Below are positions 1 to 8,025 of a stretch of DNA of 64,000 nt, piece by piece. Both the position numbers and the translations under genes were made by a program. Position 1 is the stretch's first letter. Every line of letters starts with the position of its first letter. The notes below the pieces were generated by a model. It did not search any database and was not told where the DNA came from. It worked only from the letters and a program-made list of their open reading frames with translations. The DNA is from Paractinoplanes pyxinae (GTDB lineage: Bacteria; Actinomycetota; Actinomycetes; Mycobacteriales; Micromonosporaceae): positions 310,001-374,000 of the forward strand of contig NZ_JAPNTZ010000002.1 of NCBI RefSeq assembly GCF_026626335.1. Reading direction: 5' to 3'.

Positions 1-154
1 GGCCGATCGCGGCCGCCCCGAGGCCGAACCCCCGCAGAAGGCGGCGGCGGCTCATCAACGTACCCAGATCGAACCCGAGGCCCTGGTCGACGACCTCCTC
101 GTCGGGCCGGGGCAGGCGCCGTCCCTGGTACGTCGGTCTCGGGTCCTTGGACAT
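1..154 (-). CDS. N-terminus of a Tat-exported, intradiol dioxygenase-like protein (partial)
   Basis: Reading the minus strand from the ATG at 152-154 gives 51 codons that run off the window edge, preceded by a GGGAGA ribosome binding site. A cytoplasmic leader of about 30 residues with the phrase DQGLGFDL is followed by SRRRLLRGFGLGAAA, a twin-arginine signal and hydrophobic stretch. This layout resembles the N-termini of actinobacterial intradiol ring-cleavage dioxygenase-like exoproteins, but the catalytic part lies outside the window. The Tat export signal is seen; the enzyme assignment is inference. It is divergent from the ROK gene. Confidence 0.6.
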   Translation of the reverse strand, partial: MSKDPRPTYQGRRLPRPDEEVVDQGLGFDLGTLMSRRRLLRGFGLGAAAIG

Positions 155-249
155 CGGTTTCTCCCATCGTGCGGCTCGCGGTGTTTCGGTCACAGTAAGT
201 CCGTTTCTTGTGGAATTCCTTTGACCGGGCTGTGACAGGCGCGTTACCC

Positions 250-324
250 AGGAAGTTTTCCTACCGGTTTAGAAGAGATAATTCTGCCGGACTGTTGACG
301 GAAAAATTCGGCCCCGCCTACGGT
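250..324 (+). promoter_or_regulatory. Candidate ROK-operon promoter with a small inverted repeat
   Basis: TTGACG at 295-300 and TACGGT at 319-324 are 18 nt apart. The GTG at 331 begins 6 nt after the -10, so transcription may start at the start codon (leaderless). AGGAA at 250-254 and TTCCT at 258-262 form a small inverted repeat upstream that could be an operator for the ROK protein. The surrounding 240-310 stretch is clearly more AT-rich than its neighbours. Confidence 0.45.
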
Positions 325-330
325 GGCCTC

Positions 331-1473
331 GTGTCCGGATCCGGAGGCGTTCATGCGCTGGTCAGACGCGCTCATGAGGAGCGTGTGCTGGCGATTCTGC
401 GTGAACGTGGCGGGCTCAGCCGGGCTCAGATCGCGGCCCGGTCCGGGCTTTCCCGCACCACTCTGTCCGAGATAACGGGCGACCTGCTGGCCCGCGGCGC
501 GATCGTCGTGGTGAACACCGACGCACGTGACCGGGCGGGTAGCGGGCGCCCGGCCGAACTGCTGGCGCTCGACCCGCGGTCGGGCCAGTTCCTCGGCGTC
601 GACCTCGGGCACACCCGGGCGCGCGTGGCGGTCGCCGACGCGACCCACGAGATCATCGCGAGCGGCGTCGACGAATATCCGCCCGGCAGCTCGTGGCCGC
701 GGCGGCTGACTGCCGGTGTCGATCTGGTCGACCGGATCGCCAGCGAGCAAGGCATCAACCTCGCCGCGCTGCAGGGCATCGGCGTGGGGGTCGCCGGGCC
801 CTACCCGGCCGGCGGCTCCCGGCAGGACGTGCTGGCCGCGTTCGCCGAGCGGTTCGCGGCGCCCGTCCTCGTCGACAACAACACCCGGTTCGCCGCCCTG
901 GCCGAGGCGAGCGGCGAGACCGAGGCCGGCGACGTCCTGTACGTGCGGCTGGCCGACGGCATCGGCGGGGGTCTGGTGGTCGGCGGCCGGTTGGTTTCCG
1001 GCGCGGGCGGCGCGGCCGGGGAGTTCGGGCACGTCAAGGTCGACCCGTCCGGTGGCATCTGCCGCTGCGGGAAGCGCGGCTGCCTCGAGACGGTGGCCGC
1101 GGTGCGTCCCGTGCTGGCCGCGGCCGGCGTCGACGACCTCGGTGAACTGGCCGTCCGGCGGGACGAGCCGAGGGTTCGGGCCGCTACCGACCGGGCCGCC
1201 GACGCGCTCGGCCGGGTGCTCGCCGACGCGGCCCTCATCCTCAACCCGGAGCTGATCGTCATCGGCGGCCCGTTGCCGTTCGCCGTACCCGAGATCGTGG
1301 CCGGCGCCGCCGCCGTCATCGCGACCGAAATGATCCCGGTCGGCTCGGGGCCGCTGATCCGGGCCGCCCGGTTGGGCGACGACGACGGCGCCCGGGGCGC
1401 CATCACCGCCTGCTTCCTGCAGTCGCCGCTGCTCGCCGACTATCCGTCCGCCGTCCCTGGGAGCCGTTCATGA
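331..1473 (+). CDS. ROK-family transcriptional repressor, first gene of the sulfatase operon
   Basis: 380 residues from GTG 331. An N-terminal winged helix (about residues 10-65, [20 protein letters not shown]) precedes a ROK sugar-kinase-like fold with the phosphate motif [13 protein letters not shown], the [10 protein letters not shown] motif and the zinc signature around His234 followed by [13 protein letters not shown] repressors bind a sugar or sugar derivative and release DNA. An upstream in-frame ATG at 208 would add 41 residues that resemble no ROK N-terminus and would swallow the promoter, so GTG 331 is preferred. Its stop overlaps the permease start by 4 nt, so it probably controls its own operon. 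The ligand is unknown; a sugar-like or sulfated-sugar inducer is inference. Confidence 0.88.
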   Translation: MSGSGGVHALVRRAHEERVLAILRERGGLSRAQIAARSGLSRTTLSEITGDLLARGAIVVVNTDARDRAGSGRPAELLALDPRSGQFLGVDLGHTRARVAVADATHEIIASGVDEYPPGSSWPRRLTAGVDLVDRIASEQGINLAALQGIGVGVAGPYPAGGSRQDVLAAFAERFAAPVLVDNNTRFAALAEASGETEAGDVLYVRLADGIGGGLVVGGRLVSGAGGAAGEFGHVKVDPSGGICRCGKRGCLETVAAVRPVLAAAGVDDLGELAVRRDEPRVRAATDRAADALGRVLADAALILNPELIVIGGPLPFAVPEIVAGAAAVIATEMIPVGSGPLIRAARLGDDDGARGAITACFLQSPLLADYPSAVPGSRS

Positions 1474-2279
1474 CCGTCGTCCAGGTGGGCGCCGAGACGA
1501 CCACCGGCAGTCCGCCGACCGAGGAGCGCCGTCGTCGCGGCGTACCGAAATGGGGTTGGAACGGTCTTTCCGTCGTTCTCGGCATCGGGATCTGGTGGGG
1601 CTTCTCGCTGGCCGGCTACGACATTCCGGCGCCGCCCGAGGTGCTGAAACGCGGCGGCGAGCTGATCGCCGACGGCACCCTGGCCGACGACGTGCTGGCC
1701 AGCCTGGGCCGGGTGCTGGCCGGGTTCGTCCTCGGCGTCGCGCTGGCGATCCCGGTCGGCTTCCTGATGGGCTGGTACGGCATCGTGCGCGGCCTGATCG
1801 AGCCGTGGGTGCAGTTCTTCCGCACCATCCCGCCGCTCGCGATCATCCCGCTGGCCGTCGTGCTGATGGGCATCGGCGAGACCCCGAAGATCTTCGTCAT
1901 CTTCCTGGCCTCGTTCCTGGCCTGCGTGATCGCCACCTTCCAGGGCGTCGTCGGGGTCGACAAGACACTGATCAACGCGGCCCGGGTGCTCGGGGCCAAG
2001 GACGGCACGATCTTCGCGCGGGTCGTGGTGCCGGCGTCCATGCCGTTCATCCTGGTCGGCATGCGGGTCGGCCTCGGCTCGTCGTGGGCCACATTGGTCG
2101 CGGCCGAGCTGATCGCCGCCCAGCAGGGCCTCGGCTACCGCATGCAGAGCGCGCAGCTCTACTACGACCTGCCCACGATCTTCGTGGGGCTGATCAGCAT
2201 CGGCGTGCTCGGCCTGCTGATGGACCGGGTCCTGTTGTTCGCCGAGCGCCGCCTGACGAACTGGCAGGAGCGCCGATGA
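1470..2279 (+). CDS. ABC transporter permease, aliphatic sulfonate/taurine type (SsuC/TauC-like)
   Basis: 269 residues with about six membrane helices and a BPD_transp_1 fold. The EAA-type loop lies near residues 165-200 ([19 protein letters not shown]). The phrase [19 protein letters not shown] is typical of SsuC, TauC and related permeases for sulfonates, nitrate or thiamine precursors. The ATG overlaps the ROK stop, and its own stop overlaps the ATPase ATG (ATGA). It forms the membrane channel for the lipoprotein encoded at 3034. Family is clear; substrate is inferred from the sulfatases downstream. Confidence 0.9.
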   Translation: MTVVQVGAETTTGSPPTEERRRRGVPKWGWNGLSVVLGIGIWWGFSLAGYDIPAPPEVLKRGGELIADGTLADDVLASLGRVLAGFVLGVALAIPVGFLMGWYGIVRGLIEPWVQFFRTIPPLAIIPLAVVLMGIGETPKIFVIFLASFLACVIATFQGVVGVDKTLINAARVLGAKDGTIFARVVVPASMPFILVGMRVGLGSSWATLVAAELIAAQQGLGYRMQSAQLYYDLPTIFVGLISIGVLGLLMDRVLLFAERRLTNWQERR

Positions 2280-3037
2280 TTGCCATTGACCGGGTCGGCA
2301 AGGCCTTCCCGCTGAAGAACGACCGATTTGTCGCGCTGGACGATGTGTCCCTCAGCGTGGCCGAGAACGAGTTCGTCACCATCGTCGGGCCGAGTGGCTG
2401 CGGCAAGACCACGCTGATGAACATCCTGGCCGGCCTGGAAACGCCGGACGCCGGGCAGGCGCTGGTCCGTGGATCCAAGATCACCGGCCCCGGGCCCGAC
2501 CGCGGCGTGATCTTCCAGCAGTACGCGCTCTTCCCCTGGCTGACGGTCCGCAAGAACGTCGAATTCGGATTGCGTACGGCCGGAGTGCCCAGCCGGGAGC
2601 GGCGCGACCGCGCCCAGCACTTCATCGACCTGGTCGGCCTGCACGACTTCGCCGACGCGCTGCCCCGCACGCTCTCCGGCGGCATGAAGCAGCGCTGCGC
2701 CATCGCCCGCGCCTACGCGGTCAACCCGTCGATCCTGCTCATGGACGAGCCGTTCGGCGCGGTCGACGCGCTGACCCGGGTCCGCCTGCAGGAACAGCTG
2801 CTCCAGACCTGGAGCCAGGAGAAACGCACCGTCGTCTTCATCACCCATGACGTCGACGAGGCGGTCTTCCTGGCCAGCCGGGTCGTCGTCATGGCCGCCC
2901 GCCCGGGCCGGATCGTCGAGGTCATCGACGTCGACCTGCCCTATCCCCGCACCGAAGAGCTCCGGCTCAGCCCCGCCTTCACGGCCCTGCGCAACCGCGT
3001 CTGGAGCGCCGTCTATCACCAGGAGCCAGTTGCATGA
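2276..3037 (+). CDS. ABC transporter ATPase, SsuB/TauB-like
   Basis: 253 residues and one nucleotide-binding domain: Walker [10 protein letters not shown] near residue 40, Q-loop in [10 protein letters not shown], signature LSGGMKQR, Walker [14 protein letters not shown] and the switch His in [21 protein letters not shown] is the usual SsuB/TauB/NrtD form. It starts at ATG 2276 inside the permease stop and ends in an ATGA overlap with the binding-protein gene, so translation is probably coupled. It energises import with the permease before it. Confidence 0.93.
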   Translation: MIAIDRVGKAFPLKNDRFVALDDVSLSVAENEFVTIVGPSGCGKTTLMNILAGLETPDAGQALVRGSKITGPGPDRGVIFQQYALFPWLTVRKNVEFGLRTAGVPSRERRDRAQHFIDLVGLHDFADALPRTLSGGMKQRCAIARAYAVNPSILLMDEPFGAVDALTRVRLQEQLLQTWSQEKRTVVFITHDVDEAVFLASRVVVMAARPGRIVEVIDVDLPYPRTEELRLSPAFTALRNRVWSAVYHQEPVA

Positions 3038-4023
3038 AACGCCTTGTTGCCGCCCTCGCGGCGGCCTCGCTCTTGAGCTTGGCCGCGTGCGGATCATCCG
3101 ATGACAACGCCTCGTCCGAAGGTGGCACCACGAAGGTCAACTTCGGGTACATCGCCGACTACAACGGCACCAGCCTGCTGGCCGTGGCCGACGACCAGAA
3201 GCTGTGGGCCAAGCACGGCCTCGAGGTGAGCACCAAGGTCTTCACCAACGGCCCGCTGCAGATCACCGCCATCAACGCGGGCGACCTCGACTTCGGCTAC
3301 ATCGGGCCGGGCGCGGTGTGGCTGCCCGCCTCGGGCAAGGCCAAGATCGTGGCGCTGAACTCGCTGGGCAACGCCGACCGGGTGATCGCCCAGCCCGGCA
3401 TCACTGATCTCGCACAGCTCAAGGGCAAGAAGGTCGGCGTACCGGAAGGAACCTCGGGCGACATGATCCTCACCCTGGCCCTGCAGAAGGCGGGGCTGTC
3501 GGCGAGCGACGTCCAGCGCGTCCCGATGGACCCGGCCACCATCGTCTCGGCCTTCGCCGCGGGCCAGATCGACGCCGCCGGCATCTGGTACCCGCTGCTC
3601 AACAACATCAAGCAGAAGAAGCCGGACCTGGTCGAGCTGGCCAAGAACGAGGACTTCTCGTCCACCGTCTCGTTCCCGACCGCCTTCGTGGCCGGCAACG
3701 AGGTGGCCCAGCAGGACGACAAGGTGACCAAGGTCGTGCAGGTGCTGCGCGAGGCCATGGACTACCGGGCGGCCAACGGCGACAAGACCGTCGAGCTCAC
3801 CGCGGCCCTGCTCAAGCAGCCGGTGGACGCGGTCAAGGCCGACGCCGGCAACAGCAAGATGCTCGACTCGAAGACCCTCGACGGCTACACGGCCGACGGC
3901 ACGATCGACAAGTGGCTCAAGGGCATGGGCGACTATTTCGTCGGCGCCAAGAAGCTGACCGAGAACCCCGACCCGAAGTCGTACTACCTGGGCGAGACCT
4001 TCACCGGGGCAGCTTCGAAGTGA
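3034..4023 (+). CDS. ABC transporter substrate-binding lipoprotein, SsuA/TauA (NMT1-like) family
   Basis: 329 residues. A lipoprotein signal ends in the lipobox LAAC (Cys around 20), followed by a Ser/Asp-rich linker. The mature part has the NMT1/SsuA pattern: FGYIADYNG, INAGDLDFGYIGPG and LKGKKVGVPEGTSGD. Relatives bind taurine, alkanesulfonates, sulfate esters or pyrimidine precursors outside the membrane. Lying between the permease/ATPase pair and two sulfatases, it most likely captures a sulfated organic molecule. Start and stop both overlap the neighbouring genes by 4 nt. Confidence 0.9.
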   Translation: MKRLVAALAAASLLSLAACGSSDDNASSEGGTTKVNFGYIADYNGTSLLAVADDQKLWAKHGLEVSTKVFTNGPLQITAINAGDLDFGYIGPGAVWLPASGKAKIVALNSLGNADRVIAQPGITDLAQLKGKKVGVPEGTSGDMILTLALQKAGLSASDVQRVPMDPATIVSAFAAGQIDAAGIWYPLLNNIKQKKPDLVELAKNEDFSSTVSFPTAFVAGNEVAQQDDKVTKVVQVLREAMDYRAANGDKTVELTAALLKQPVDAVKADAGNSKMLDSKTLDGYTADGTIDKWLKGMGDYFVGAKKLTENPDPKSYYLGETFTGAASK

Positions 4024-5486
4024 ACTTCCTCTTCCTGATGACCGACCAGCACCGGGTCGACACGCTCGGGGCGTACGGAAATCCGCATGTGCGTACGCCG
4101 AACCTGGACCGCTTCGCCGCGACCGGCACGCGTTTCGACCGCTGGTACACGCCGACCGCGATCTGTACGCCGGCCCGGGCCAGCCTGCTCACCGGGCAGG
4201 CCCCCTTCCGGCACAAGGTGCTGGCCAACCACGAGCGCAACGTCGGCTATCAGGAGGATCTGCCGGACGGCACGTTCACCTTTCCGGTCGCGCTGCGCGA
4301 GCAGGGCTACAACGTGGGCCTGATCGGCAAATGGCATGCGGGCACGCTCAAGGCGCCGGCCGACTACGGGTTCGACGGGCCGCACCTGCCGGGCTGGCAC
4401 AATCCGGTCGAGCACGAGGACTATCAGGCCTATCTGAAAGAGAACGACCTTCCGCCGTACGCGATAACGGACCACATTCGCGGGACGTTGCCCAATGGCG
4501 GGCCGGGCAATCTGCTCGCCGCCCGACTGCAGCAACCGGTCGAGGCGACGTTCGAGTACTACATGGCGACGCGAACGATCGAGATGCTGCGCGCCTACGC
4601 CTCCGAGGGGAAGCCGTTCTATCTGGCGACCCACTTCTTCGGGCCGCACCTGCCGTACATCGTTCCCGACGAATACTTCGACCTGATCGACCCGGCCGTG
4701 GTCGACCTGCCGAAGTCGATCGCCGAGACGTTCGAGGGCAAGCCGCCGGTGCAGCGCAACTACAGCGAGCACTGGACGTTCGACACCATGCCGATCGAGG
4801 TCACCCGCAAGCTGATCGCGGTCTACTGGGGGTACGTCACGCTGATCGACGAGCAGGTCGGGCGCATTCTCGACGAACTCGACCGGCTCAACTTGGCCGA
4901 CGCGACGACGGTTTTCTTCACGTGTGACCACGGCGAGTTCACCGGCTCGCATCGCCTGCACGACAAGGGCCCGGCCATGTATGAGGACATCTACCGTACG
5001 CCGGGAATCGTGCGCATCCCGGGGGCTTCGCCGCAGGCCAGGGACGAGTTCGTCAGCCTGCTCGACTGCACGGCGACGATCCTCGACCTGGCCGGCGTGC
5101 CCGCTGACCAGGCGGTCGACTCGCGCAGCCTGGCGCCGATCGTGCGCGGCGAGCACCCCTCGTGGCAGCAGGACATCGTGGCCGAATTCCACGGGCACCA
5201 TTTCCCGTACCCGCAGCGGATGCTTCGCGAGGACCGCTACAAGCTGGTGGTCAACCCGGATTCGACCAACGAGTTGTACGACCTCGAACGCGACCCAGAC
5301 GAGCTGATCAACATCTACCGGCATCCGGAAATGGCTCCGGTCGTCGGCCGCATGATGCGGCGGCTCTACGCTCTGCTGGTGGAGCGGGACGACCGGTTCT
5401 ACCACTGGATGACCTCGATGTACGACGTCGGCGTGGTCGACCACGACCCGACGCTCAGCGGGCTCGACGAGGCGTCCTACCGATGA
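4020..5486 (+). CDS. Type I sulfatase (Cys-type), cytoplasmic
   Basis: 488 residues from GTG 4020, which overlaps the lipoprotein stop (GTGA). The N-terminal metal-binding MTDQHRVDTLGAYG lies at residues 7-20. The sulfatase signature CTPARASLLTG starts at Cys49, the residue that FGE oxidises to formylglycine. GKWH and CDHGEFTGSH supply further metal and substrate ligands. Such enzymes hydrolyse sulfate esters with Ca2+. There is no signal peptide, so the substrate must be imported first, which fits the ABC transporter encoded just upstream. It resembles choline-sulfatase and arylsulfatase relatives, but the exact ester cannot be read from sequence. Confidence 0.92.
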   Translation: MNFLFLMTDQHRVDTLGAYGNPHVRTPNLDRFAATGTRFDRWYTPTAICTPARASLLTGQAPFRHKVLANHERNVGYQEDLPDGTFTFPVALREQGYNVGLIGKWHAGTLKAPADYGFDGPHLPGWHNPVEHEDYQAYLKENDLPPYAITDHIRGTLPNGGPGNLLAARLQQPVEATFEYYMATRTIEMLRAYASEGKPFYLATHFFGPHLPYIVPDEYFDLIDPAVVDLPKSIAETFEGKPPVQRNYSEHWTFDTMPIEVTRKLIAVYWGYVTLIDEQVGRILDELDRLNLADATTVFFTCDHGEFTGSHRLHDKGPAMYEDIYRTPGIVRIPGASPQARDEFVSLLDCTATILDLAGVPADQAVDSRSLAPIVRGEHPSWQQDIVAEFHGHHFPYPQRMLREDRYKLVVNPDSTNELYDLERDPDELINIYRHPEMAPVVGRMMRRLYALLVERDDRFYHWMTSMYDVGVVDHDPTLSGLDEASYR

Positions 5487-6898
5487 GCGGGCGCCGGCCG
5501 AACTTCGTCATGATCCTGACCGACGACCACGCCGCGCACGCCATTTCGGCGTACGGCTCGAAGGTCAACACGACACCGCGGATCGACGAGATCGCGCGGC
5601 TCGGCCGGCGTTTCGACAACTGCTTCGCCACCAATTCGCTGTGCTCGCCGTCGCGGGCCAGCATCCTGACCGGCACCTACAGCCACGTCAACGGCGTCAC
5701 CACGCTGGTCACGCCGATCGACGCCGCACAGCCGAGTTTCGTGAGCGCGTTGCGCGAAGCCGGCTATCGCACCGCCATGGTCGGCAAATGGCACATGGGC
5801 GACGGGCCGGGACACGACCCGCAGCATTTCGACTACTGGGACGTGGTGATCGGCCAGGGGGAGTACGTCGACCCGGTCTTCCTGAGCGAATCGGGCCGGC
5901 GGGTCGTGACCGGCTACGCCACCGACATCATCACCGACCTGGCCCTCGAATGGATCGCGTCCCTTCCCTCGGACGAGCCCTACTGCGCGCTGATCTATCA
6001 CAAGGCGCCGCACCGGCCGTGGGTTCCGCCGGCCGGTTCCGAGGAAAACTTCACCGATCCCATTCCGCTCCCGCCGACATTCGACGACGACTATGCGACC
6101 CGTACGTCGTCGGCCCGCCGGGCGGCCATGCGGATCGCTGAGCACCTCACGCACGAAGACCTCAAAAGCCCACCCCCGGCCGGACTCTCGTACGACAAAG
6201 AAGCGCTGTGGAAATACCAGCGGTTCATGGAGGACTACCTGCGCTGTGTCGCATCCGTCGACGACAACGTCGGGCGGGTCACCGATTTCCTGCGCGCCCG
6301 CGGCGACTTCGACGACACCATGCTGATGTACGCCTCCGACCAAGGCTTCTTCCTCGGCGACCACGGGTGGTTCGACAAGCGTTTCATGTACGAGGAATCG
6401 CTCCGCATGCCGCTCGTGCTGTCGTACCCCAGGCGGGTCGGGCCCGGAGTCGTTGACGAGATGGTGACCAATGTGGATTGGGCCCAGACGATTCTGGAGG
6501 CGGCCGGCGTCCCGGCTCATCCGCGCATGCAGGGCCGCAGCTTCTGGCCGTTGCTGGTCGATTCCGCCTACATCGCGGCCGAGGGCGTCTATTACCGCTA
6601 CTGGGAGCACGACGACGTCTTTCACAAGGCGCCGGCCCATTACGGCTACCGGACGGCGCGCTACAAGCTGATCTACTTCTACAACGACGGGCTCGGCCTG
6701 CCCGGCACCGGCTGGGGAACCTACCCGCCCGAGTGGGAGCTCTACGACCTCGCCGCCGACCCCTCCGAGACCCGCAACGTGTACGAGGACCCGGCGTACG
6801 CGGCCGTACGGCACGACCTGACCGTGGCCATGTGGAACGAGCAGGCCCGCCTCGGCGACAAGCCGCACCCGAGCCAGCCCCGGCCGGTGACGTCGTGA
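5483..6898 (+). CDS. Second type I sulfatase (Cys-type), cytoplasmic
   Basis: 471 residues from ATG 5483 in an ATGA overlap with the first sulfatase. LTDDHAAHAISAYGS carries the metal-binding Asp pair, CSPSRASILTG starts at Cys54 (formylglycine site), and GKWHMGDGPGHD and SDQGFFLGDHGWFDK complete the active site. It is clearly diverged from the sulfatase before it, so the two probably act on different ester positions or substrates. No signal peptide is present. The C-terminal YELYDLAADPSETRN-like block is usual for the family. Its stop overlaps the FGE start. Confidence 0.92.
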   Translation: MSGRRPNFVMILTDDHAAHAISAYGSKVNTTPRIDEIARLGRRFDNCFATNSLCSPSRASILTGTYSHVNGVTTLVTPIDAAQPSFVSALREAGYRTAMVGKWHMGDGPGHDPQHFDYWDVVIGQGEYVDPVFLSESGRRVVTGYATDIITDLALEWIASLPSDEPYCALIYHKAPHRPWVPPAGSEENFTDPIPLPPTFDDDYATRTSSARRAAMRIAEHLTHEDLKSPPPAGLSYDKEALWKYQRFMEDYLRCVASVDDNVGRVTDFLRARGDFDDTMLMYASDQGFFLGDHGWFDKRFMYEESLRMPLVLSYPRRVGPGVVDEMVTNVDWAQTILEAAGVPAHPRMQGRSFWPLLVDSAYIAAEGVYYRYWEHDDVFHKAPAHYGYRTARYKLIYFYNDGLGLPGTGWGTYPPEWELYDLAADPSETRNVYEDPAYAAVRHDLTVAMWNEQARLGDKPHPSQPRPVTS

Positions 6899-7803
6899 GC
6901 CACTGCTGCAGCCCGTCCGGCGGGCACTCGTCTCTCCCGTCGGTGCAGATCACGGCGCGCGGCCGTCATCGGGTGCCGCAGGCGTCGGTGCCCGGCCAGA
7001 CGTTCGCCATGGGTGATGTGTTCAGTGACGGCGTCCGGCCGGACGGCGAGCAGCCGGTTCACCCGGTGCGACTGCCCGCGTACGAAATCGATGCGACCAC
7101 CGTGACCGTCAGCGACTACCGCGAGTTCGTCGCGGCGACCGGCTACCGAACGGAAGCCGAAACCTACGGCTGGTCGGCGGTGTTCCACCTGGCCGTCGCC
7201 GAGGGATCCGAGATCGCGGGCCGCATGGCCGGCACACCGTGGTGGCTGGGCGTCTCCGGAGCCGACTGGGCCCACCCCGCCGGCCCCACCTCGACCGCCG
7301 CCGACGACCACCCGGTCGTCCACGTCAGCTGGAACGACGCCCAGGCCTACTGCACCTGGGCCGGCCGCCGCCTGCCGACCGAAGCGGAGTGGGAGTGCGC
7401 CGCCCGCGGAGGAAAGCCGTCCCAGCGCTACCCCTGGGGCGACACCCTGCCCGCCGAGTGGCCCTGCAACATCTGGCAAGGCACGTTCCCCACCGTCAAC
7501 ACGGCCGACGACGGCTGGGTCACGACGGCCCCGGCCCGCTCCTACGAACCCAACGACTACGGCCTGTACCAACCAATCGGCAACGTATGGGAGTGGTGCG
7601 CCGACTGGTTCTCGCCGAGTTACTACGCAGTGTCCCCACTGGACGATCCTCGGGGCCCCAAAACGGGCGCCGCCCGCGTGATCCGCGGCGGCTCCTACCT
7701 GTGCCACGACTCGTACTGCAACCGCTACCGCAACGCCGCCCGCTCCGCCAACACCCCGGACTCCTCCACCGGTAACACGGGCTTCCGGACCGTCGCCCTC
7801 TGA
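6895..7803 (+). CDS. Formylglycine-generating enzyme (sulfatase-activating, FGE-sulfatase domain)
   Basis: 302 residues from GTG 6895, overlapping the sulfatase stop (GTGA). The protein matches actinobacterial copper-dependent aerobic FGE: PGQTFAMGD near the start, HVSWNDAQAYCTWAGRRLP, GNVWEWCADWF and the C-terminal RGGSYLCHDSYCNRYR with active-site Cys270 and Cys275. FGE oxidises the Cys of the CxPxR motif to formylglycine, and both sulfatases upstream carry it. The N-terminus starts with adjacent cysteines (SHCCSPSGG), which is unusual but of unknown meaning. It is the last gene of the seven-gene operon. Confidence 0.95.
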   Translation: MSHCCSPSGGHSSLPSVQITARGRHRVPQASVPGQTFAMGDVFSDGVRPDGEQPVHPVRLPAYEIDATTVTVSDYREFVAATGYRTEAETYGWSAVFHLAVAEGSEIAGRMAGTPWWLGVSGADWAHPAGPTSTAADDHPVVHVSWNDAQAYCTWAGRRLPTEAEWECAARGGKPSQRYPWGDTLPAEWPCNIWQGTFPTVNTADDGWVTTAPARSYEPNDYGLYQPIGNVWEWCADWFSPSYYAVSPLDDPRGPKTGAARVIRGGSYLCHDSYCNRYRNAARSANTPDSSTGNTGFRTVAL

Positions 7804-8025
7804 CCGTTTTCCCTCCCCAACCCGCCTACTCCCGCAATCTGCCTACCACCGCAATCTGCCACCCCCGGCAACCTGCCTACCCCGCCCACCAGGGGGCGGG
7901 CCCACGCTACGCGCTGTCAAGCCGACCGGCCGAGTTATCCACAGGCGCGTACGACCGAAAGCCCAGCCCGCACCCCTCGGGCCGGCAAGTTATCCCCAAC
8001 CCCCACTCGCCCCCGGGAGCCACGG
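7804..8025. promoter_or_regulatory. Intergenic stretch with DnaA-box-like sites and a short repeat
   Basis: TTATCCACA at 7935-7943 is a perfect match to the classical DnaA box, and TTATCCCCA at 7990-7998 is a one-mismatch copy 55 bp further on in the same orientation. The first part (about 7830-7880) repeats the phrase CGCAATCTGCC twice within a C-rich run. No gene was recognised here. Function of the sites is unproven; two sites are too few for an origin. Confidence 0.3.

Noticed and set aside
7935..7998. Chromosomal or plasmid replication origin
   Set aside because: Only two DnaA-like sites, no AT-rich unwinding element and no dnaA, dnaN or rep gene nearby.
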